Source: Actinobaculum sp. 313 | GTDB taxonomy: Bacteria > Actinomycetota > Actinomycetes > Actinomycetales > Actinomycetaceae | Direction of reading: 5' to 3' | DNA length: 64,000 nucleotides | Assembly: GCF_003073475.1 (NCBI RefSeq) | Contig: NZ_CP029033.1 | Coordinates: forward strand, 62,001-126,000 | Shown: one piece after another, positions 36,317 through 44,004 of the stretch | Layout: each line of letters begins with the position of its first letter | Numbering within the stretch: the first letter of the stretch is position 1 | Notes under the pieces: model-generated | What the model was told of the DNA's origin: nothing | Databases searched by the model: none | Seen by the model: only the letters and a program-made list of their open reading frames with translations | Program-made: the position numbers and the translations under genes

Positions 36317-37965
36317 ACAGGTGGAAAGAATCGGTGGCTGCCCTGATGCTGGTCGGCGTGATACTGGGAGGCTGTTCCTCCACAACCGACAGTGATACAA
36401 CTAGCCCCGCAACGAGTTCCGCTCCCGGCGGTACCGGTACAACCAGCCAGACTTCGACTGCGAGTACCGATTCTGATGGCTATGCCCTGCTTAATCGAGC
36501 ACGCGAGGTCGCCGAGACGAATATGCAGTCGGGCAACGTGTATACGACGTCGGTAAGAGCTGACTCCGCCACACTTGAGACGATGATGGCGGAGAATCAG
36601 AAGCCGCATGCCGAAGCCGACGACGTCGAATACGACGCCTCCGAAGCCGCCACGGTGTCATTGGATGGTAGAACGGCAACGGTGGAGCAGACCGGTACGC
36701 TGGGCGCTGACGCCGTCACGGTAGCGGATGGATCTGTGACGATCACCTCCGCTGGTACATACATCCTCTCCGGGGATTTCAAGGGTCAAGTGGTTGTCAA
36801 TACCGAGGATGCGGAGAAGGTGCGGCTGGTTCTGGACGGCGCGAATATCTCCTCGGAGACCGATGCGGCAATCCGCGTGCTGGCTGCCGACGAAGTGGTA
36901 GTGATCCTCGCCGATGGTTCTGAGAATACGCTGTCCGATACGTCCAGCTATGCCGACGATTACGACGGGCCGACGGCAGCGTTGGCCTCGCAAGCGGACC
37001 TGACCATTGGTGGCAATGGCGCTCTCAGCGTCACAGGTAACGGAAACGACGGTATTTCGAGCTCAGACGGTTTAGCGATCCTCGGCGGAACCGTGACGGT
37101 GAACGCCGTCGACGACGCGGTGCGCGGCAAGGACTATGTGGTAGTTGCCGGAGGCTCCCTGACTCTTGATGCTCCGGGTGACGCCATCAAATCGGATAAC
37201 GAGGACGATATCGGCCGCGGATATGTGCTTCTGACCGGTGGCACGATTGCCGTCACGCGCGGCGACTCCGATGCCATCGACGCCACCTCTGACCTGATCA
37301 TTGCGGGTGGCACTCTCAACGTATCGGAAGCGGAGGAAGGGCTGGAAGCGGCATACATCCTGCTTGGCGGCGGCAGCGGCACAATCACTTCGAGCGACGA
37401 CGGCATTAACGCGACTAGCGACAGTGGCACGCCCTGGCTATCGATAACCGGTGGCGAGTGGACGCTGCTGGCGAACGGCGACGGTATTGATTCCAATGGT
37501 GACGGTTATATGAGCGGCGGAACGGTTACGGTGTACGGACCGACGAATGGCGGTAACGGCTCGATAGATGCGATGAATGAACTGCAGATCTCCGGCGGTA
37601 CGCTGTTCGCGGCCGGGGCAGCGGGAATGGCGCAAGCGCCCAACACGAATTCGGCGCAGGCATCTGTCATGCTGAACACCTCGACCATATCCAGTGGCGC
37701 AACGGTGGCGATCCTCGATTCCGACGGTAACGAGCTGGCGTCGTACACGATTCAAGCCAACGCAAGCAATGTTGTGTTCTCCTCGCCCGACATTGTTTCC
37801 GGTCAGACCTATACGGTCACGGCCGATGGCCAGAGGGTGGGAACGGCAACCGCCGGTGACTACCAGAATGCAATGGAACCCGATGCCGGTGGTCCTGCCG
37901 GAGCATTCTCCGGCGGGCAGGGTGGAGAACCCGGTGGTAGTGCTCCTGGCGGCGGGCAACCGTGA
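36313..37965 (+). CDS. Lipoprotein with Cthe_2159-type beta-solenoid (carbohydrate-binding, DUF4353-like)
   Basis: 550 residues from ATG 36313 behind GTAGGAGAAC. The lipobox LGGCSS gives a lipid-anchored extracellular protein. A Ser/Thr/Gly linker (about 25-60) is followed by a long right-handed beta-helix-like region of short Gly/Asp-rich turns (DGSVTITSAGTYILSGDFKGQVVVNTEDAEKVRLVLDGANIS ... GGTIAVTRGDSDAIDATSDLIIAGGTL). It ends in a Gly/Pro-rich tail. The Clostridium Cthe_2159 protein of this family binds cellulose and acidic pectin. The start overlaps the VTC stop, so all three genes of the operon are translationally coupled; CotH, the frequent fourth member, is not present here. Confidence 0.85.
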   Translation: MNRWKESVAALMLVGVILGGCSSTTDSDTTSPATSSAPGGTGTTSQTSTASTDSDGYALLNRAREVAETNMQSGNVYTTSVRADSATLETMMAENQKPHAEADDVEYDASEAATVSLDGRTATVEQTGTLGADAVTVADGSVTITSAGTYILSGDFKGQVVVNTEDAEKVRLVLDGANISSETDAAIRVLAADEVVVILADGSENTLSDTSSYADDYDGPTAALASQADLTIGGNGALSVTGNGNDGISSSDGLAILGGTVTVNAVDDAVRGKDYVVVAGGSLTLDAPGDAIKSDNEDDIGRGYVLLTGGTIAVTRGDSDAIDATSDLIIAGGTLNVSEAEEGLEAAYILLGGGSGTITSSDDGINATSDSGTPWLSITGGEWTLLANGDGIDSNGDGYMSGGTVTVYGPTNGGNGSIDAMNELQISGGTLFAAGAAGMAQAPNTNSAQASVMLNTSTISSGATVAILDSDGNELASYTIQANASNVVFSSPDIVSGQTYTVTADGQRVGTATAGDYQNAMEPDAGGPAGAFSGGQGGEPGGSAPGGGQP

Positions 37966-38423
37966 TGTAAGGCGGGTGACCGTAAGCCGCGGGGAACCGT
38001 GAGCCGCAGATAAGACGACCGCGAACATCATGGCGCGTCGGGTCCGTAGCCGACGTGCCATGAGGTCGTGAGCCGGGAAGATCTCCCGCGGCGAATACGT
38101 GATCGCATGAAATGCGTCACACATATCCCTGGGTGGTAAGTGGAGCGGATACCCATTGTGAGGCGGATCTGTGCGGCGTAGAATTACACGCGTGCGATTC
38201 ATCACCTGCAACACGCCGAACCACAACACCTTGGGGTCTGTTGCGGTGGTGACCACAAGGTGTAGTGTTTATGTCTGTACCTCTGAGGTACAGAACCGGA
38301 AACTTTATAGCCGATACGCTTATGAGACCGCTCAAACGGTGGCGGTAACGTAGTGTCACATGATGACCGAGGAGGTTCGGCCATCCAAGCCTTTCGGCGG
38401 GCAGGCCAGAAGGGAGAAGCTTC
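37966..38423 (+). promoter_or_regulatory. Regulatory region of nrdHIE
   Basis: No gene is seen. Besides the two NrdR boxes it holds a perfect 7-bp palindrome GTACCTC-T-GAGGTAC at 38277-38291. The ribosome site AAGGGAGAAG is at 38410-38419. Confidence 0.5.
38221..38268 (+). promoter_or_regulatory. Two NrdR boxes upstream of nrdHIE
   Basis: Both sites fit the NrdR pattern C-w-A-n4-T-w-G: CAACACCTTG (core 38224-38233) and CAAGGTGTAG (core 38256-38265), flanked by ACA/TGT-type ends. They are 32 bp apart, three helical turns, as is typical for paired NrdR boxes. NrdR with bound dATP represses ribonucleotide reductase operons. Confidence 0.75.
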
Positions 38424-38675
38424 ATGAGCATCACTGTTTACACCAAGCCGTCGTGCGTGCAGTGCAACGCCACAAAGCGCGCGCTGGCAAAGGCCGGTCT
38501 CGCCTACGATGAGGTCGATCTAACCCAGGATGCGGCGGCACTGGACACCGTAAAGGCCTTGGGCTACCAGCAGGCGCCCGTCGTATTCGCGGATGGAGAC
38601 CATTGGGCCGGTTTCCGGCCCGACAAGATCAAGGCCCTCGCCATGGCCACGCAAAGCGCGTCGGTAAGCGCCTGA
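38424..38675 (+). CDS. nrdH: NrdH glutaredoxin-like reductant
   Basis: 83 residues from ATG 38424 behind AAGGGAGAAGCTTC. The redox motif CVQC lies at residues 11-14 in VYTKPSCVQCNATKRAL; WAGFRPDKI near the C-terminus is the NrdH signature. It passes electrons from thioredoxin reductase to the class Ib reductase. First gene after the NrdR boxes. Confidence 0.96.
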   Translation: MSITVYTKPSCVQCNATKRALAKAGLAYDEVDLTQDAAALDTVKALGYQQAPVVFADGDHWAGFRPDKIKALAMATQSASVSA

Positions 38676-38933
38676 GGCCCGATTCCAGGTAGGGAGCTCA
38701 ACGCGCGGCAGCTGGAAGGTAGATTGCCGGAACGGTATACGACCGAAAGCACGCCGCGCGTTTGTGTTCCCATTGATGTCGCCTAACCGCACAGCCCGCC
38801 ACAACATCGAAAAGATGCCCGGCGTAGTAAGTGTGCCACAACATCGCAAACACGCCACGGCATCGTAAGTACCCCACGGCGCGGCAACGGTCCAGCGTGG
38901 AGGCGAGCGACAAGAAGAGGAAGGCAGGGAACG
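38676..38933. other. Spacer between nrdH and nrdI with a degenerate short repeat
   Basis: Unusually long spacer inside an nrd operon. Three related motifs, CCACAACATCG at 38799 and 38836 and CCACGGCATCG at 38855, follow each other. No gene was recognised. Confidence 0.4.
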
Positions 38934-39338
38934 GTGGCCGTGATCGTCTATTTTTCGTCAACGACGAACAACACGAAGCGTTTCGTGGAGAAGCTTGGCT
39001 TCCCCGCCTTCCGTATCCCGCTGCGCCCGAAGGATGAGTTCTTGCACATGGATGAGGACTACGTCCTGGTAGTTCCCACCTACGGAGGCGGCAACCTCAA
39101 GGGCGCCGTTCCGAAACAAGTCATCAAGTTCCTGAATGACGAGCGGAATCGCTCGCATATCCGTGGAGTCATCTCCGGCGGAAACACCAACTTCGGCACG
39201 GCTTATTGCATAGCCGGCGATATTATCTCGGCGAAATGCGGCGTGCCCCATATGTATAAATTCGAGCTACTCGGCACCCCGGATGACGTGGCGCGAGTAC
39301 GTGAAGGTCTGGAGAAGTTTTGGCAACAACCGCAATAG
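38934..39338 (+). CDS. nrdI: NrdI flavodoxin-like activator
   Basis: 134 residues from GTG 38934. The FMN-binding motifs of NrdI are visible: [18 protein letters not shown] at the N-terminus, [14 protein letters not shown] in the middle and [19 protein letters not shown]. NrdI supplies superoxide for assembly of the dimanganese tyrosyl radical cofactor in NrdF. It overlaps the nrdE start. Confidence 0.95.
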   Translation: MAVIVYFSSTTNNTKRFVEKLGFPAFRIPLRPKDEFLHMDEDYVLVVPTYGGGNLKGAVPKQVIKFLNDERNRSHIRGVISGGNTNFGTAYCIAGDIISAKCGVPHMYKFELLGTPDDVARVREGLEKFWQQPQ

Positions 39339-41473
39339 GCACGCTGACCGATACGGGCGAGGAGAGATCCTCTCTCGACTATCACTCGCTGAACGCGCAG
39401 CTGAACCTGTACGACGCCGACGGGAAGATCCAATTCCACGCCGACCGCGAGGCGGCCAGGCAATTCTTCCTCCAGCACGTCAATCAGAACACGGTGTTCT
39501 TCCACGATCTCGAGGAGAAGATGAAGTACCTCGTTGACGAGGGGTACTACGAGAAGGAGGTGCTCGACCAGTACTCCTTCGACTTCATCAAGGAACTGTA
39601 CAAGGCGGCCTACGCCCACAAGTTCCGCTTCCCGACCTTCCTCGGCGCATTCAAGTACTACACTTCCTACACCTTGAAAACCTTCGACGGTCAGCGTTAT
39701 CTGGAACGCTACGAAGATCGAGTGTGCATGGTGGCATTGACCCTAGCGCGCGGCGACGAACAACTGGCACGCGACCTGATGGAGGAGATCATCACCGGGC
39801 GCTTCCAGCCAGCCACCCCGACCTTCCTCAACGCCGGGAAGGCAGCACGCGGAGAACTGGTCTCCTGCTTCCTCTTGCGCATTGAGGACAATATGGAGTC
39901 CATCGCACGCGGTATTAACTCCGCCTTGCAGCTATCCAAGCGCGGCGGCGGCGTCGCCCTGAACCTGTCCAACCTGCGCGAGCAGGGTGCACCGATTAAG
40001 AAGATTGAAAACCAGTCCTCCGGGGTCAACCCGGTGATGAAACTGCTGGAGGACTCCTTCTCCTACGCGAACCAGTTGGGCGCGCGGCAAGGTGCTGGAG
40101 CTGTGTATCTGCACGCACACCACCCCGATATCATGCGCTTCCTCGACACCAAGCGGGAGAACGCGGATGAGAAGATCCGCATTAAGACGCTGTCGCTGGG
40201 TGTCATTATCCCGGACATCACCTTCCAACTCGCGCGCGCCAACGAGGATATGTACCTGTTCTCTCCCTACGATGTGGAGCGTGTGTACGGTGTACCCTTC
40301 ACCGAGATCAGCGTGACGGAGAAGTACCGGGAGATGGTTGACGACAAGCGCATCCGTAAGTCGAAGATCAACGCCCGGCAGTTCTTCCAGACGCTGGCGG
40401 AGATCCAGTTTGAATCCGGCTACCCCTACATCGTGTTCGAGGACACCGTGAATAAGGCCAACCCGATCAAGGGTAAAGTCACGATGTCGAACCTGTGCTC
40501 GGAGATCCTGCAGGTCTCCGAACCGTCCCGCCTCAACGATGACCTCTCCTACGAGTACGTCGGCAAGGATATCTCCTGCAACCTCGGCTCGCTGAACATC
40601 GCGAAGACGATGGATTCCCAGGACTTCGGCAAAACCATTGAGGTGGCGGTGCGCGCTTTGACAGCGGTATCGGATATGACGCATATCCGCTCGGTGCCCT
40701 CCATCGAACGGGGTAACGATATGTCTCACGCCATCGGCTTGGGCCAGATGAACCTGCACGGTTACCTCGGGCGTGAGCATATCCACTACGGCAGTGACGA
40801 GGCCTTGGACTTCACCAATATGTACTTCTACACCGTGGTGTACCACGCGATTCGCGCCTCGATGAACCTGGCGCGTGAGCGCGGTCAGCACTTCGAGGGC
40901 TTCGAGGAGTCCGCCTATGCCTCCGGCGCGTATTTCGACAAGTACATCAACCAGGTATGGGAGCCGACGACGCCGCGCGTGCGCGAGCTGTTCGCGGATA
41001 TCCATATTCCAACGCAGGAGGATTGGAAGGTGCTGAAGGCGGATGTGCAGCGTTACGGCATGTACAACCAGAACCTGCAGGCCGTGCCACCCACCGGATC
41101 CATCTCCTACATCAATAACTCGACATCCTCGATCCACCCGATTGTCTCCAAGGTTGAAATCCGTAAGGAAGGTAAGATCGGTCGCGTCTACTATCCGGCA
41201 CCGTACATGACCAATGACAACCTCGAATACTACGAGGATGCCTACGAGATCGGTCCGGAGAAGATCATCGATACCTACGCGGTGGCCACCCAGCATGTGG
41301 ACCAGGGCCTCTCCTTGACGCTGTTCTACCCGGATACGGTGACCACCCGCGATGTCAACCGTAATTACATATACGCCTGGCGCAAGGGAATCAAGACGCT
41401 GTACTACATGCGTATCCGCCAGCAGGCATTGGAAGGAACAGAGGTGCAGGGCTGCGTCTCCTGCATGCTATGA
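39320..41473 (+). CDS. nrdE: Class Ib ribonucleoside-diphosphate reductase, alpha subunit
   Basis: 717 residues from TTG 39320, overlapping the end of nrdI, with GGAGAAG upstream. The protein has the NrdE N-terminus ([33 protein letters not shown]), the catalytic core ([39 protein letters not shown] with active-site residues) and the C-terminal redox tail GCVSCML. It reduces ribonucleotides to deoxyribonucleotides with NrdF, which is encoded 16 kb away. Confidence 0.97.
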   Translation: MATTAIGTLTDTGEERSSLDYHSLNAQLNLYDADGKIQFHADREAARQFFLQHVNQNTVFFHDLEEKMKYLVDEGYYEKEVLDQYSFDFIKELYKAAYAHKFRFPTFLGAFKYYTSYTLKTFDGQRYLERYEDRVCMVALTLARGDEQLARDLMEEIITGRFQPATPTFLNAGKAARGELVSCFLLRIEDNMESIARGINSALQLSKRGGGVALNLSNLREQGAPIKKIENQSSGVNPVMKLLEDSFSYANQLGARQGAGAVYLHAHHPDIMRFLDTKRENADEKIRIKTLSLGVIIPDITFQLARANEDMYLFSPYDVERVYGVPFTEISVTEKYREMVDDKRIRKSKINARQFFQTLAEIQFESGYPYIVFEDTVNKANPIKGKVTMSNLCSEILQVSEPSRLNDDLSYEYVGKDISCNLGSLNIAKTMDSQDFGKTIEVAVRALTAVSDMTHIRSVPSIERGNDMSHAIGLGQMNLHGYLGREHIHYGSDEALDFTNMYFYTVVYHAIRASMNLARERGQHFEGFEESAYASGAYFDKYINQVWEPTTPRVRELFADIHIPTQEDWKVLKADVQRYGMYNQNLQAVPPTGSISYINNSTSSIHPIVSKVEIRKEGKIGRVYYPAPYMTNDNLEYYEDAYEIGPEKIIDTYAVATQHVDQGLSLTLFYPDTVTTRDVNRNYIYAWRKGIKTLYYMRIRQQALEGTEVQGCVSCML

Positions 41474-41693
41474 CGGCGTAGTGACCCGGTCGATGGTCTG
41501 CGGGCAGGCACTGCCTTGACACGACAGCCCGGGCGCGGCGGCAGGCGATAACCTGCGGCTCCGCGCCCGGGCTGAACGCTTTCTGGTCCCGCAGTTGGCC
41601 GTGCCACAACAAGCTGCTCCCGCGCGCCCGGGCCGTGCGATTTTAAGCCTCCTTCAGCGAAAACGGAAGAGGTGTCCACATGAATACGCGTGC
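41474..41693. other. Intergenic region after nrdE
   Basis: Holds the presumed nrdE terminator (41527-41572) and no recognisable gene. Confidence 0.5.
41527..41572 (+). terminator. Large hairpin after nrdE
   Basis: A perfect 12-bp outer stem GCCCGGGCGCGG/CCGCGCCCGGGC encloses a second GCAGG/CCTGC stem. It begins 54 bases after the nrdE stop. No T-tract follows, but the stem is very stable. Confidence 0.65.
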
Positions 41694-41723
41694 TTGACGC
41701 TCGGGAAAAACGTTCCGTAGTAT
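41694..41723 (+). promoter_or_regulatory. Sigma-70-type promoter of the leader peptide / SDR / CysK / LanC operon
   Basis: TTGACG (41694-41699) and TAGTAT (41718-41723) are separated by 18 bp, the best promoter match in this part of the window. Transcription would start near 41730 and give a leader of about 370 bases before the SDR gene. A hairpin with CCGCA/TGCGG followed by TTTT lies at about 41744-41776 inside this leader. Confidence 0.65.
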
Positions 41724-41909
41724 CCGAACTAATCCGACGCGCACCGCACGCCGTAGACATGCGGCGCTTTTCGGGCAGCGGGGAAGCCGAGCACCTGTTC
41801 CGGTGGACCGATGATCCGCCAAGGTGCCCGGGAACAAGAGAGTCGGCGTTGCCTTGCGCCACCGCAGGGTCTCACACCGGCAAAACGAACGAAGGAAAGG
41901 AGCTCTGAC

Positions 41910-42008
41910 ATGACGAATAGAATCCCAACGAACGGCGAAGCGATGTGTATGTGTTGTCAGGCGGGTGGAGTGCACCCGTTGAAGTCGTCATGTCGGAGGA
42001 GCCTGTAA
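41910..42008 (+). CDS. 32-residue cysteine-rich leader peptide
   Basis: A short gene with a near-perfect ribosome site (AAGGAAAGGAGCTCTGAC before ATG 41910) encodes 32 residues with Cys at 13, 15, 16 and 28, all TGT codons. The first three lie in the motif MCMCCQAGG. A perfect 6-bp hairpin (CGGGTG/CACCCG, 41962-41978) begins five bases after the cysteine cluster. A second hairpin and an intrinsic terminator follow the stop codon. This is the architecture of a cysteine-dependent transcription attenuator, as reported for poly-cysteine leaders of mycobacterial sulfur genes. An alternative is that the peptide is itself a substrate of the LanC-like enzyme encoded downstream; its basic, Ser-containing end (KSSCRRSL) does not exclude that. 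Confidence 0.7.
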   Translation: MTNRIPTNGEAMCMCCQAGGVHPLKSSCRRSL

Positions 42009-42012
42009 CCAT

Positions 42013-42066
42013 ACCTTCCACGGGAAGAAGGTTGTAGCGGATGCCCGGCAGGGCATCCGCTTTTTT
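42013..42066 (+). terminator. Attenuator: hairpin plus rho-independent terminator in the leader
   Basis: ACCTTC/GAAGGT (42013-42032) is followed by a perfect 10-bp stem GCGGATGCCC/GGGCATCCGC with loop GGCA (42037-42060) and TTTTTT. It stands between the leader peptide stop and the SDR start, so it must be bypassed for the operon to be expressed. A fully convincing alternative antiterminator pairing was not found by eye. Confidence 0.85.
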
Positions 42067-42099
42067 GTATTTCGACGTTTTGCAAAGGAGAACCAGGCG

Positions 42100-42894
42100 A
42101 TGAGCGATGGAAAGGTCGCAATCATCACAGGCGCCGCGCAGGGCATTGGATTTGCCGGAGCGCGACGATTTGCGGAGGGCGGTTACACCGCCATCTTGAC
42201 CGATCAGCACGGCCAGGAGGTGCGGCAGGCGGCCACTCTATTGCGGGAGGCCGGATACGCCGTGGCCGACTACGAGCTGGATGTGACGGACTTCCAGCAA
42301 GGCCAGGAGGTTGTAGCCGACGTCGTCGCGAAATATGGCCGGGTGGACGCACTTTTCAACAATGCGGGTATTACCGGCCACAGACCGACCGTGTTGAACT
42401 TCGACCCCGAGCAGATCAAGCAGGCCACGGAGGTCAATCTGTGGGGATCTCTCTACATGATCCAGCACGTTGCGCGTGTGTTCGTGGCTCAAGGAATCCC
42501 CGGAGCGATTGTCAATGTGTCGTCGTTCGTGGCGAGCTTTGCGGAGTGGTCGCCATTCGGCTACGGGATCTCGAAATCTGCGGTCGACGGTCTCACCCGA
42601 ACTGCCGCCTTCCACCTGGGTATGCACGGGATCCGCGTTAATTCCGTGGCGCCCGGATTCACAAAGACGGAGATGGCTATCAAGTACGACTACTCGGATC
42701 CGAAGATCCGCAAGATACAGGCGGAACGAGCGGTCCTGAATCGTTGGATCGAACCCGAGGAGATCGCCAATGCGGCCTTCTTCCTCGCCAGCGACCAAGC
42801 CAGTGCCATCACGGGCGTGAAACTCCCCGTCGATGCCGGATACACCATCACCAAAGAGAACAACATCGCCAGTATTTACGGCGAAACGGAATAG
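42100..42894 (+). CDS. Short-chain dehydrogenase/reductase
   Basis: 264 residues from ATG 42100 behind CAAAGGAGAAC. Classical SDR motifs: cofactor loop TGAAQGIG, NNAGITG, a Ser in NVSSF followed by the YGISK catalytic Tyr/Lys pair, and VAPGFTKTEMA. Asp in the second strand region (TDQHGQEV) favours NAD(H) over NADP(H). The substrate is unknown. It is the first gene after the attenuator and is followed by the CysK-like gene 30 bp on, so it should act in the same thiol- or cysteine-linked pathway. Confidence 0.9.
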   Translation: MSDGKVAIITGAAQGIGFAGARRFAEGGYTAILTDQHGQEVRQAATLLREAGYAVADYELDVTDFQQGQEVVADVVAKYGRVDALFNNAGITGHRPTVLNFDPEQIKQATEVNLWGSLYMIQHVARVFVAQGIPGAIVNVSSFVASFAEWSPFGYGISKSAVDGLTRTAAFHLGMHGIRVNSVAPGFTKTEMAIKYDYSDPKIRKIQAERAVLNRWIEPEEIANAAFFLASDQASAITGVKLPVDAGYTITKENNIASIYGETE

Positions 42895-42924
42895 CAGACT
42901 CAACAGCGTAAGTAGGAGATACTC

Positions 42925-44004
42925 ATGGCACGGATTTATAGATCCATTGCAGAACTCGTCGGCAACACGCCTCTCGTCGAACTGACAAACTATCAACGCG
43001 CACACGGCCTGCAGGCGCATATCTTAGGCAAACTGGAATTCCTCAATCCGAGTGGAAGCGTGAAGGACCGCCTGGCACTCGCCTTGATCAAGGACGGTTT
43101 CGACCGAGGGGAGCTCACCGAGGGCGGCACGATTATCGATGTGACCAGTGGGAATACCGGCATCAGCTTCGCGGCCATCGGTGCCGCGGAGAGGGTCGCT
43201 TTCATCCCGTATCTGGAACCGGGGACCACGGTGGAGCGGGTGCAGATATATCAGGGCTACGGGTTGGAAATCCATGATTTTAATGAGATCGAGGAGGTTG
43301 CCGGTTTCGAAGAGAAGGGTCTGATCTTGCAGGACCTGGTCGACGGAATCACCCGCATCGCCAAGGAGAACGGCTACTTCTACGCCGGGCAGACCATTAA
43401 CGAGCGGAATCAGGCGACCCACTATGAGACAACCGGCCCGGAGATCTGGCGAGATACCGACGGGCAGGTTGACTACTTCGTCGCCATGGGAGGAACTGCG
43501 GGAACCATAGTCGGTGCGGGCCGCTATCTGCGTGAGCAGAACCCGGAGGTCAAGATCGTCGGCGTACAGGCCGCAACATCCTCTCGCCCCGACAGTCCGG
43601 ATTTCACCGGTCATATCATCGACGGAACGCTGCCATTGGGCGGCGTCGACGAATCGCTGTTGCCACCACTTATTCACTCGAACACACCCAATGGCTTCGC
43701 CTTCGACGAGATTATCGATATCAGCGCGGAAAGAGCGTATGCGACGGCGCAAGCCGTTTCGCAAACCGATGGTCTCTTCCTAGGAACATCCGCAGCGGCG
43801 GCGCTTACGGCGGCCATTGAGATAGCGGCCCGGCCGGAGGCAGTCGGCAAGAACATCGTTGTCATCTACCCGGACAACGGCTACAAGTACCTATCCACCG
43901 ATCTGTTTAAACGCCCGGCGGTTTCAGCCGACTCTGCCGCCGATGGGCACGGCAGGGCGAATGACGAGGGGAAGCCGACGGATGAAGGGGACGATCAGGC
44001 ATGA
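42925..44004 (+). CDS. Cysteine synthase-family PLP enzyme
   Basis: 359 residues from ATG 42925 behind GTAGGAGATACTC. Fold-type II PLP motifs: LVGNTPLVEL, PLP lysine in NPSGSVKDRLAL, TSGNTGISFAAIG, and the phosphate loop GGTAGTIVGAGRYLRE. The family joins a thiol or other nucleophile to a dehydroalanine-type intermediate made from O-acetyl- or O-phosphoserine. The C-terminus (about 325-359) is a charged, low-complexity tail. It overlaps the LanC-like gene (ATGA). Because its companions are not sulfate-assimilation genes, it may be a specialised beta-substituting enzyme rather than the housekeeping CysK; this is inference. Confidence 0.9.
   Translation: MARIYRSIAELVGNTPLVELTNYQRAHGLQAHILGKLEFLNPSGSVKDRLALALIKDGFDRGELTEGGTIIDVTSGNTGISFAAIGAAERVAFIPYLEPGTTVERVQIYQGYGLEIHDFNEIEEVAGFEEKGLILQDLVDGITRIAKENGYFYAGQTINERNQATHYETTGPEIWRDTDGQVDYFVAMGGTAGTIVGAGRYLREQNPEVKIVGVQAATSSRPDSPDFTGHIIDGTLPLGGVDESLLPPLIHSNTPNGFAFDEIIDISAERAYATAQAVSQTDGLFLGTSAAAALTAAIEIAARPEAVGKNIVVIYPDNGYKYLSTDLFKRPAVSADSAADGHGRANDEGKPTDEGDDQA

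Noticed and set aside
41730-41909. A riboswitch (SAM or similar) upstream of the cysteine leader peptide
   Set aside because: Some GC-rich hairpins are present, but no conserved core of a known class was recognised; the leader peptide and terminator explain regulation more simply.
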